From UBA4246 sp045113475 (GTDB lineage Bacteria; Bacillota; Clostridia; Christensenellales; Aristaeellaceae), in contig JBGUIY010000050.1 of assembly GCA_045113475.1 (NCBI GenBank), positions 1 to 5,247 on the forward strand: a stretch of DNA of 5,247 nt. The letters are read 5' to 3'. The notes under the pieces are model-generated. The model was not told the origin of the DNA, ran no database searches, and saw only the letters and a program-made list of their open reading frames with translations. Below, piece after piece: positions 1 through 5,247 of the stretch. Position 1 is the stretch's first letter; each line of letters starts with the position of its first letter. The position numbers were made by a program, and so were the translations under genes.

Positions 1-14
1 CCCCCCCCCCCCCC
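1..14. other. Terminal poly-C run, probable sequencing or assembly artefact
   Basis: The window opens with 14 C residues in a row (poly-G on the other strand). A pure G/C homopolymer exactly at a contig end is typical of poly-G read tails from two-colour sequencing chemistry that were carried into an assembly. It should not be treated as genomic without read support. Confidence 0.6.
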
Positions 15-95
15 ACGGCCGTTATTCGGGTATGCTGCTTTCATGAAGGGAGGATATATGCCGCTGTCCGGCTTCGTCCTATACGGCCGGAAGGC
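15..95. other. Short 3' flank of the fusion gene, no gene found
   Basis: This stretch holds the DNA just downstream of the fusion gene. A 6-bp inverted repeat (TCCGGC at 67-72 with GCCGGA at 86-91, 13-base loop) lies right after the stop, but on the transcribed strand it is followed by CAGCGG rather than a T-run, so it is not a standard terminator. No coding sequence is supported here. Confidence 0.4.
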
Positions 96-2738
96 TCACG
101 GGTTCATTGTATCATGCGCATGATATTCGACCGTGATCCTGCGGTTGTCCACTTTGGAAAAAGTAAGCGTGCTCCATGAGCCGTCGGCGTTCTGCACACC
201 GATTTTGGCGGCAGAGCCTTCATTTGATTTGGGATTCAGGGTTGCCTGTGATCCGTTGAGGGAGATAAAGCCCCGGGTGCTTTTCCGGTCCAATACGGGT
301 TCTTTCCCCATGGATACCGTGAACCGGGCCAGATGAACGGAGAATGTCAGGGTTGAACCGTCTTCCGTCGCTTTGCCTTCAAGCCTGCTCTGGCGCTGCA
401 CGGTGCCGATGGTCACATCCAGGCCCCGCAGCAGATCGGATGTAAGGCCGGTGGCGCTGCCGCCCTTTTTCTGCCCGGGGGAGTAGGGCCGCAGGATGAT
501 CCCTGTCACACGTCCATTCTGTATGCTGACCGAACATCCGGGATACAGGGCTGCCATCAGACCGGTGAAACGCTCCTCATTCGGGATCATTTTTGAATCC
601 GGTGATCCGTATGCCCATACAGACGCCGCTCCGGTGCCGGTTCTGAAGATACGGCCTTCGCCGTTCATCTGTTCTGCAGAGGGCACGATGCGGTATTCGC
701 CGTCTGTCAGTTCCTCAGGCGCTTTGATGCCTGATGATTGTGTATCAGGGACGGCCGGTTCAGTCTTTGCGGCTCTTTGCACCGGCGCGGCAGCTCCCGG
801 TTCGTTGTGCTCTTCCAGCAGGAAATGATCCAGGGGCTCGTATCCCATGGGCGCCACCAGGTCGTCCCAGCCCTCCGGGAGCCGGATTTCAATGGTCACA
901 CAGCCGCCGCCCGGGAGTACCATAAACTTGTTCCTGGCGGCGTCGCCGCACAGGAGGAATGCCGTCTGGCCTTTCTTCATGGCCGCGATGGTTTCGATCT
1001 GCGTCTGTTCCGTGATCCCCGACATCCAGTCGGGCGTGTCTGTCATCGCGGCCTGTTCCTGCGGATCCTGCTGCAGTTTCCTGTAATACTCCTCAAATGA
1101 ATACCGGCTGTTCTGCACACTGCCTGTGTTTGCCCAGTAACTGGCATAAGCCCGCATGAAAAGCGGTCGCCTTGCCGTGGCGACAAGGTCGTCTTCCAGC
1201 ATTGCTTTGGCACTGTATTTAGCCGCCAGATCCCGGGCGACGGGTTCGGTCATGAGCACGGTGCGATACACCTGCGGATTGGTGTTGCCGAGGCCGTTCT
1301 GCTGCTTTTCGGTAATGTCGAACGCCAGCAGCTGCATGATCTGTTCGGGATCGTCCGTGGCGGGGGTGACGTTGTTGCCCCAGGCCAGGGCGGAGGCGGC
1401 GGTGACCGTGTTATCGTTCAGCCGGTATCCCTGAGATACATGGTAAGGCGCCCATCCGATTCGCAGGCAGGCTTCTTCATCTTCTGAGAACGCGAACGGC
1501 GTAAGATAGCCGAAAGTCCCCATGCGGTTTTCTTTGACGTAGTAGCCGCCGAGGTTCAGTATCATCAGATCCATAAAGCGGCCCAGCGCCTTGTTCATCC
1601 GTTCGCTGATCATGCCCTGGCCCCCGTCAATGCCCAGCTGCCGCGCCAAAGGCCCGTTCAGCCAGGCGTAAGGCGACCAGCCGTGCGTGCTGGACAGGGG
1701 CCTTCTCCATTCGCCGTTGTTCAAAGCCTGGGTGAGCGTGATGCAGACCGGCATCAGTTCCTTCGGCACCCCTGCCATAACAGCGTTGACGGCTGCCGTA
1801 TAGACCGTGCATTCCCGATAGGCCAGCGGATAGACACCCAGTACGTCGCCTGCTTCAAAGGGTGTGAAACGGAGGTATTCCCTGACAGCGGCGTCCGTGG
1901 GAGGAACGACAGGCAGTCCGTCTGTCCAGCCGTTGACCTGGCAGAACTCCTGCACTTCGTCGAATGTCCCCGTATAAACAGCTTCGTCATATGGGCGTTT
2001 TCCGTCTGCAGCGTAAAGCGCCGCCTCTGTTTCCGTGATGGGCCGTGTCAGCGCGGAAACGACCTGCGGCCATACCGTTTCCCTGGTATTCCGGCGCAGT
2101 TCGTCTACCGAATGCGAGGCGAAAGCACCGGGATATTCAGCTGTCCTGATGACCGGAACGCCCCGGCTGACGCCGGTTGAACGGATCTGCGGGATAAAGG
2201 TCGGTGCGCCGACCGATACGGCGGGAATGCCGATATATTCGGCGGCAATGGCAGAGCCGGTTTCCTTGGTCGTGCACAGGCCGCAGCCGCAGTTGCCGGC
2301 GATGACAGCATCGACCTTCAACTCTTTCAGCCGGTTCTGAAATGCCGTGGTCTGGGCGCTCTGCCCGAACACCGAGTAGGGGCCGGCATTCCCAACCTCC
2401 TGAAACATAAACACTTTGGCTGTCGGATAAGCCTCAAGAATACACCTTTTCAGCTCTTCGTGCGTTATGGATGCCATGAAGCTTCCGCCAACCAGCGCTA
2501 TTCTCTTGCCGTCCAGCGTATCCAGCCTGGAGCACTGTGAGATCATATCCACGGCATGGTAGCCGACCGGCGATACGATGGCATATACCGGTTGATTGTT
2601 CTCGTTCACCGTGGGTATCGGGCAATACCCGTCTTCGCATCCGTCTGAAGGATCGATAAGTGTAACAGCGCCCGCGCTGCCTGTGAGGACAAGCAGCGCG
2701 AGCAAAAGAACAATGAAACGGATTCTGTTTTTTAACAT
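96..2738 (-). CDS. Exported UGSC-domain / GWTDGLP-domain fusion protein with an unknown C-terminal domain
   Basis: Complete 880-residue frame ending in TGA. The start at 2736-2738 is chosen because an AAAGGA ribosome site lies 6 bases upstream and the product opens with a classic signal peptide: MLKNR, a hydrophobic core, then SAGA with likely cleavage after residue 24. Domains in order: a UGSC-like domain (~51-231) with GNCGCGLCT at 148-156, in which CGLC (152-155) sits where the family has Sec/Cys-Gly-Ser-Cys, followed by EYIGIPAVSV; a second domain (~256-634) with GWTDGLPVVPPT at 270-281, NAVMAGV, LNGPLARQLGI and LNLGG; a Pro/Ala-rich linker (~641-676); and a ~200-residue C-terminal domain (~677-880) of no recognised family. 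From memory, GWTDGLP proteins are often encoded next to UGSC proteins; here the two are fused. UGSC proteins are thought to be redox-active, but the reaction is not known to me. Mature-end cysteines (CEDGYC) and several others suggest thiol chemistry outside the cytoplasm. Family assignment is by motif recall; function is open. Confidence 0.85.
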   Translation of the reverse strand: MLKNRIRFIVLLLALLVLTGSAGAVTLIDPSDGCEDGYCPIPTVNENNQPVYAIVSPVGYHAVDMISQCSRLDTLDGKRIALVGGSFMASITHEELKRCILEAYPTAKVFMFQEVGNAGPYSVFGQSAQTTAFQNRLKELKVDAVIAGNCGCGLCTTKETGSAIAAEYIGIPAVSVGAPTFIPQIRSTGVSRGVPVIRTAEYPGAFASHSVDELRRNTRETVWPQVVSALTRPITETEAALYAADGKRPYDEAVYTGTFDEVQEFCQVNGWTDGLPVVPPTDAAVREYLRFTPFEAGDVLGVYPLAYRECTVYTAAVNAVMAGVPKELMPVCITLTQALNNGEWRRPLSSTHGWSPYAWLNGPLARQLGIDGGQGMISERMNKALGRFMDLMILNLGGYYVKENRMGTFGYLTPFAFSEDEEACLRIGWAPYHVSQGYRLNDNTVTAASALAWGNNVTPATDDPEQIMQLLAFDITEKQQNGLGNTNPQVYRTVLMTEPVARDLAAKYSAKAMLEDDLVATARRPLFMRAYASYWANTGSVQNSRYSFEEYYRKLQQDPQEQAAMTDTPDWMSGITEQTQIETIAAMKKGQTAFLLCGDAARNKFMVLPGGGCVTIEIRLPEGWDDLVAPMGYEPLDHFLLEEHNEPGAAAPVQRAAKTEPAVPDTQSSGIKAPEELTDGEYRIVPSAEQMNGEGRIFRTGTGAASVWAYGSPDSKMIPNEERFTGLMAALYPGCSVSIQNGRVTGIILRPYSPGQKKGGSATGLTSDLLRGLDVTIGTVQRQSRLEGKATEDGSTLTFSVHLARFTVSMGKEPVLDRKSTRGFISLNGSQATLNPKSNEGSAAKIGVQNADGSWSTLTFSKVDNRRITVEYHAHDTMNP

Positions 2739-2744
2739 AATATA

Positions 2745-2751
2745 TCCTTTT
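2745..2751 (-). promoter_or_regulatory. Ribosome binding site of the UGSC/GWTDGLP fusion gene
   Basis: On the minus strand AAAAGGA lies within an A-rich stretch, and 6 bases (TATATT) separate it from the ATG at 2736-2738. It decides the start: the in-frame ATG at 2784-2786 has only a weak TAGG upstream and would put 16 polar residues (MSSSVPLNPDRKKGYI) in front of an otherwise standard signal peptide. Confidence 0.8.
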
Positions 2752-2790
2752 TTTCGGTCCGGATTCAGCGGGACAGAGCTGCTCATGCCT

Positions 2791-2812
2791 AAACGGCTCT
2801 ATAGCCGGGTTT
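2791..2812 (-). terminator. Weak hairpin after the repeat-protein gene (attenuator or processing site at most)
   Basis: The minus strand reads CGGCT-ATAG-AGCCG, a perfect 5-bp stem with a 4-base loop. AAA and TTT could extend it across a two-base bulge. Only three T residues follow before AGG, so a full intrinsic terminator is unlikely. Its place 8 bases past the TGA suggests partial termination or mRNA 3'-end protection, if it does anything. Confidence 0.25.
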
Positions 2813-2819
2813 GACCGGT

Positions 2820-5247
2820 TCAGTTCTGGCAGAGGCGGCTGAGCTCTTCACGCCAGGCTTGGCTCAGGAGCTCGGCCACGGTCTCCGGGCTGTCGGGATA
2901 GAGGCTGGTCAGCAGCTGTTCCCGCTGCGCCATCACGGTCTCGAAGACGGTCAGGACATAGGGGAGCATGGACTGGACGGCAGGTGCGGCTTTTGCGCTT
3001 TGCTCCGTCAGTTCGAGCTTGTAAGCACCCTGATAAAGCTGCGCGGAATTGCCGAATACCTCCGCGATCTGCTCCGGGGATTCCGCGCTCTTGAGCAGCC
3101 CGGTCAGGATGTTGTCGAACATGGTATGCTTTCTGCAAAGGGTTTCGGACAGGATGAGGCTGGCCTTCGTATCCGGCCGGAACGCGACGCCGCACTCGGC
3201 TGCTCCGCTCCGGTCGGGCTGCGCGTAACTGCGGCCGATCCGGCTGTCGGGACGCGGCACGACGGGCGCGTGATGCAGGAGGTAGCAGATCTCCGCCGTC
3301 TGCCGCATCATCAGCTCCGCGGCCTCCCTGGCCGCCAGGGCGGGCTGTTCGGGGTCCCTGGCCGTCAGCAGGCCTTCACGGGCGCTGACGTAGATACCGA
3401 ACCAGGTCTTCTCGCCGACGATGGCCGCGCCGGCTTCCGGCAGCTTCTGCGCCAGCTGCTGATACATCTTTTCCAGTTCGTCGCGCCAGAGCTCCTTCAC
3501 CTTGTTCCAGCCGGTCAGCGCTTTGGCGGGGTCCTCGCTGTCCTTCAGCGTGTTGCCGTTGACCATCGCCAGCACTGCGGCGTGTTCCCTGCAGAAGTCC
3601 TGGCGGTATTCCGCGATGCCGTCGCCCAGACCGGTCAGGACAAGCACGCAGCTGTCGATCCCGCTTCCGGAAGGAGTCTGGCCGGGCTTTTCGATGCGGC
3701 TGGAAACGGTGTTCGAAGTCGCGGTCTGTTTTCTCATGTTCGCCGTATCGAAGGTGGCGACCGAGTAATTCTTGATTTCGTGCTTGCTGTCCACGTCCTT
3801 TTTGCTGACCGTATGATTATAGGCATAGGTATAAGGCTTATTCGGCTCCAGCTTGGGGAGGACGGTAAACCCGGAGAAGGGCGGCTCGTCGTCCAGGTAA
3901 TCGGTCAGATGGATATTGGTCAGGGTCTCGTGGCTCACGTTTTCCAGGGTGATGGTATATTCAATCACGTCGTTTTCGTGGTAGATCTTGTCTGTCCCGC
4001 TGACCACCTGTTTTGTGACGCTCAGGAAACTGTTCTGTTTATCGGGATCCTTGCCAGGGTCTGGCTCCGGGTCGGTATCGGGGTCGTGTTCAGGCTCCGT
4101 ATCCGGGATCAGGCTGATATTCAGCGTGGCGGAATTTGTGGAAATGAGCTCATCCTGCGCGTCATCGGAGACATAGAGGAATATGAGCGTCCTGAACACG
4201 GACTTGTCGCTGAAGTCGGAATCAGTGACGGTCAGACTGATGTCGACTTCGTGGGCTTCACCCGGAGCATACGAAGCATTCAACAGCTCGTTCAGTTTAC
4301 CGAAAACATTGTCTGAGTATTCGGGGTTCACGAACGTATGCGAGTAGCTCTTGGCATCTACGGCTGTTTTTCCGGTGTTCACCAGCTTGATCTTTGCGGG
4401 AATGGTCAGGCCTTTTTGGGCTTTAGCGGAGGCCGGACCGGTCATGCTCAGCTGCAGCTGCGGATCAGGGATCTCTTTGTAGAGCGCGACGGTAACTTTG
4501 TCAGTATTTGTCTTATATACCTTGGAAGGATCGTCCTTGGCGGTATACATGACCTGAATACTGCGGTTGGCTTCCTTCTTGATCAGATCATCCTTGTTTA
4601 CGCAGATGTTGAAATGCTTGCTGTATGTATCCCCCGCCGACAGGGAAAGGCTTTTCAGTTCAGTGAGTATCGCGGCGTCGTCGGTGGGCAGGAATGTATG
4701 GTCGGTATCGGTGGTGAGCACATCCACTTTTCCGGTGTTTTTCAGAGTGACGATGGCGGAAATAGCGGTGCTTTCCTTGGCTTTCGCGTAGGGGTTGCTC
4801 AGGAGCTGAACCTGCACTGCCGGTTCTTCCGGCGTGGGGTCGGTCCCGGTCTCAGGTTTTTCATCCGGCTTGGAATCGGGATCGGGATCAGGCTTTGTGT
4901 CCGGTTCGGGCTTTGACGGAACCGGTTCGTCTGGCGTGTCCGGATAAACGTATTTGTTCACTTTTGTGGAATCCATGTAGTCATGGGAACCGTCAACCTC
5001 ATAAGTAGCTGCGTAGTTTGATGGCAGCTTGCCCTTGGCATACCAGGTAAGTTTGAATTCACGGTCGAGGTCGATATCATCCTGGGTTACGGTATAGGTG
5101 AATACATTGTGATCGCTCTTGTAACCCGGCGCTAGCGGACCGACATTGACAGTTTTAAGGCTCTTTCCGTTTTCGTGCGTCATTTCGATCGTTACGTCGG
5201 ACACTGTGAGGTTGATATATGCATGCCATACTCTCGCCTCGAATGTC
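2820..5247 (-). CDS. Large extracellular-type repeat protein with duplicated Cys-containing C-terminal module (5' end missing)
   Basis: The frame stays open to the window edge, so this is a 5'-truncated gene; 808 complete codons are visible, counted here from 5246. A GTG at 5202-5204 could be taken as a start, but the 14 upstream in-frame codons continue a beta-strand-rich sequence (HAYINLTV), so it is internal. Visible order: end of repeat A (1-91), Asp/Pro linker (~100-142), repeat B (~143-260), repeat C (~261-380), second Asp/Pro linker (~381-404), repeat D (~405-520), a PGQTPSGSG linker, then a helical C-terminal module (~531-808) made of two related units. Repeats A-D resemble CARDB/DUF11-type beta-sandwich domains of surface proteins; the first C-terminal unit weakly resembles LprI/DUF1311 around WRDELEKMYQQLAQKLP. 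There is no LPXTG motif and no C-terminal membrane segment, so any anchor must be in the missing N-terminal part. It ends 81 bases before the downstream signal-peptide gene and is probably in its operon. Function unknown; a surface or secreted protein is inferred. Confidence 0.8.
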   Translation of the reverse strand, partial: TFEARVWHAYINLTVSDVTIEMTHENGKSLKTVNVGPLAPGYKSDHNVFTYTVTQDDIDLDREFKLTWYAKGKLPSNYAATYEVDGSHDYMDSTKVNKYVYPDTPDEPVPSKPEPDTKPDPDPDSKPDEKPETGTDPTPEEPAVQVQLLSNPYAKAKESTAISAIVTLKNTGKVDVLTTDTDHTFLPTDDAAILTELKSLSLSAGDTYSKHFNICVNKDDLIKKEANRSIQVMYTAKDDPSKVYKTNTDKVTVALYKEIPDPQLQLSMTGPASAKAQKGLTIPAKIKLVNTGKTAVDAKSYSHTFVNPEYSDNVFGKLNELLNASYAPGEAHEVDISLTVTDSDFSDKSVFRTLIFLYVSDDAQDELISTNSATLNISLIPDTEPEHDPDTDPEPDPGKDPDKQNSFLSVTKQVVSGTDKIYHENDVIEYTITLENVSHETLTNIHLTDYLDDEPPFSGFTVLPKLEPNKPYTYAYNHTVSKKDVDSKHEIKNYSVATFDTANMRKQTATSNTVSSRIEKPGQTPSGSGIDSCVLVLTGLGDGIAEYRQDFCREHAAVLAMVNGNTLKDSEDPAKALTGWNKVKELWRDELEKMYQQLAQKLPEAGAAIVGEKTWFGIYVSAREGLLTARDPEQPALAAREAAELMMRQTAEICYLLHHAPVVPRPDSRIGRSYAQPDRSGAAECGVAFRPDTKASLILSETLCRKHTMFDNILTGLLKSAESPEQIAEVFGNSAQLYQGAYKLELTEQSAKAAPAVQSMLPYVLTVFETVMAQREQLLTSLYPDSPETVAELLSQAWREELSRLCQN
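2823..3656 (-). repeat. Duplicated three-cysteine C-terminal module of the repeat protein
   Basis: Two units, about 3279-3656 and 2823-3200, are related with a constant offset of 152 residues. Each has C-x18-C-R-x-H and, 102 residues after the second Cys, a third Cys. The codons are at 3650, 3593 and 3287 in unit 1 and at 3194, 3137 and 2831 in unit 2 (first base, minus strand). Other matched residues include RExLLT, the Pro four residues after it, a further Pro and the final helix. Overall identity is low, so the duplication is old. Unit 1 (WRDELEKMYQQLAQKLP, then EKTWF) weakly recalls LprI/DUF1311 lysozyme-inhibitor-like helices. A ~30-residue linker (APVVPRPDSR) joins the units. Confidence 0.65.
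3687..4034 (-). repeat. Fourth beta repeat D, DUF11-like
   Basis: This segment encodes HENDVIEYTITLENVS, then LTNIHLTDYL, a pattern typical of DUF11/cell-wall repeat domains (xYTITxxNxx...LTNxxxTDxL). Its second half (LEPNKPYTYAYNHTVSKKDV) matches the corresponding part of repeats A-C, so it is the fourth member of the array, more diverged and set off by the second Asp/Pro linker. Confidence 0.65.
4035..4106 (-). repeat. Asp/Pro-rich low-complexity linker 2
   Basis: A 24-residue acidic linker (core DPDTDPEPDPGKDPDK) separates repeat C from repeat D. Its composition matches linker 1, and the underlying DNA again has imperfect six-base periodicity around GGGTC/GGATC. It is probably an extended spacer. 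Confidence 0.7.
4107..5247 (-). repeat. Tandem beta-sandwich-like protein repeats A (cut), B and C
   Basis: B (about 4467-4820) and C (about 4107-4466) align with a 120-124 residue period. Shared landmarks are AKA near the start, NTGK (LKNTGK / LVNTGK), HTF, a Gly-containing turn (LSAGDTY / YAPGEAH), a Tyr-containing strand (QVMYTAKDD / IFLYVSDD) and a closing Asn-Thr/Asn-Ser strand. The truncated A (about 4974-5247) shows the second half of the same unit (LAPGYKSD, TVTQDDIDL, LTWYAKG). The pattern suits CARDB-like extracellular Ig-type folds used as stalk or binding domains. The repeats are diverged at protein level, and no long exact DNA repeat was seen. Confidence 0.7.
4821..4949 (-). repeat. 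Asp/Pro-rich low-complexity linker 1
   Basis: About 43 residues built almost only of P, D, E, K, T and S, with a core of KPDPDPDSKPDEKPE. The DNA shows imperfect GGATC/TCGGG-type short repeats. Such acidic proline-rich stretches act as extended spacers in surface proteins; here it separates repeat A from repeat B. Confidence 0.75.

Larger units (their letters stand above)
2739..2819 (-). other. Short intergenic region between two co-directional genes
   Basis: Eighty-one bases separate the stop of the repeat protein from the ATG of the fusion gene. I see no convincing -35/-10 pair. The gap contains a small hairpin just after the upstream stop and the downstream ribosome site. This fits read-through transcription of a two-gene unit, although a promoter I cannot recognise is not excluded. 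Confidence 0.55.

Noticed and set aside
1..44. A minus-strand ATG at 42-44 starting MKAAYPNNGR as a downstream gene
   Set aside because: No ribosome site precedes it (CTCCCTTC upstream), and the frame immediately runs into the suspect poly-G end.
67..91. Intrinsic terminator after the fusion gene
   Set aside because: The inverted repeat is only 6 bp with a 13-base loop and no T-run follows on the transcribed strand.
46..123. Plus-strand AAGGGAGG followed by an ATG at 58 (21-codon frame)
   Set aside because: The ribosome-site match is good, but only 4 bases separate it from the ATG, the frame ends after 21 codons, and it runs antisense into the end of the fusion gene; probably chance.
1683..2180. 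A 165-codon plus-strand open frame inside the fusion gene
   Set aside because: It is antisense to a clearly conserved domain with recognisable motifs; no ribosome site and no recognisable product.
96..2738. Selenocysteine (in-frame TGA) in the UGSC-type gene
   Set aside because: The motif codons are TGC at both cysteine positions and the frame has no internal TGA, so this is a Cys-form homologue.
2739..2786. Upstream in-frame ATG (2784-2786) as start of the fusion gene
   Set aside because: It would add 16 polar residues before a standard signal peptide and has only a weak TAGG upstream, whereas the ATG at 2736-2738 has AAAGGA at good spacing.
2811..4316. A 501-codon open frame on the plus strand, antisense to the repeat-protein gene
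   Set aside because: It shares codon register with the minus-strand gene, so it stays open simply because that gene rarely uses TTA, CTA or TCA codons; its stop at 4314-4316 is a sense TCA serine codon. It starts with TTG, has no ribosome site and has no recognisable domain.
4338..4916. A 192-codon plus-strand open frame
   Set aside because: It is in the same antisense register as the repeat-protein gene, and its stop is again a sense TCA codon. The product shows only reversed echoes of the Asp/Pro linker as Gly/Ile/Arg repeats.
5202..5204. GTG as the true start of the repeat-protein gene
   Set aside because: The frame continues open to the window edge and the extra codons extend a beta-strand segment; a protein with this architecture should have a signal peptide, which is absent after this GTG.
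1..5247. CRISPR array, tRNA/rRNA, insertion sequence or phage/defence genes
   Set aside because: No regularly spaced identical repeats, no RNA gene signatures, no transposase or nuclease-like motifs; the two minus-strand genes account for almost all of the sequence.

Overview
The window reads as the complete sequence of a short contig, probably metagenomic. A gene is cut off at the right edge and the left edge is a 14-base C run that looks like a read-end artefact. Both real genes lie on the minus strand, are transcribed right to left, and cover nearly all of the sequence. There is no sign of RNA genes, mobile elements, CRISPR arrays or defence genes. The organism is probably a moderately GC-rich Bacillota (Clostridia-like) bacterium of an anaerobic or gut-type habitat. 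This rests on the AAAGGA ribosome binding site, a typical Gram-positive-style signal peptide, and a large repeat-rich surface-type protein with Asp/Pro linkers. It is an inference only, because no taxonomic marker gene is present.

Right part (2820-5247): the 3' end of a large gene for an extracellular-type protein. Its start and any signal peptide lie beyond the window. The visible 808 residues hold four related beta-sandwich-like repeats separated by two acidic Asp/Pro-rich linkers. A Gly/Ser/Pro linker then leads to a quite different helical C-terminal module. That module is a duplicated ~125-residue unit with three cysteines at identical spacing in each copy. The first copy faintly resembles LprI/DUF1311 proteins. 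The DNA for this module is far richer in G+C (69% in a 300-base sample) than the DNA for the beta repeats (50%), so the gene looks like a mosaic.

Left part (96-2738): a complete gene for an exported 880-residue protein. After a signal peptide come a UGSC-type domain, whose selenocysteine position is a cysteine (CGLC, TGC codon), and then a large domain with the signature GWTDGLPVVPPT. A linker leads to a ~200-residue C-terminal domain I do not recognise. The 81-base gap between the genes has a good ribosome binding site but no clear promoter, so the two are probably co-transcribed. Both products appear to act outside the cytoplasm and both carry conserved-looking cysteines, so a shared envelope or redox role is possible but unproven. 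The most interesting features are the exported UGSC/GWTDGLP fusion and the duplicated three-cysteine module grafted onto a surface-repeat protein.
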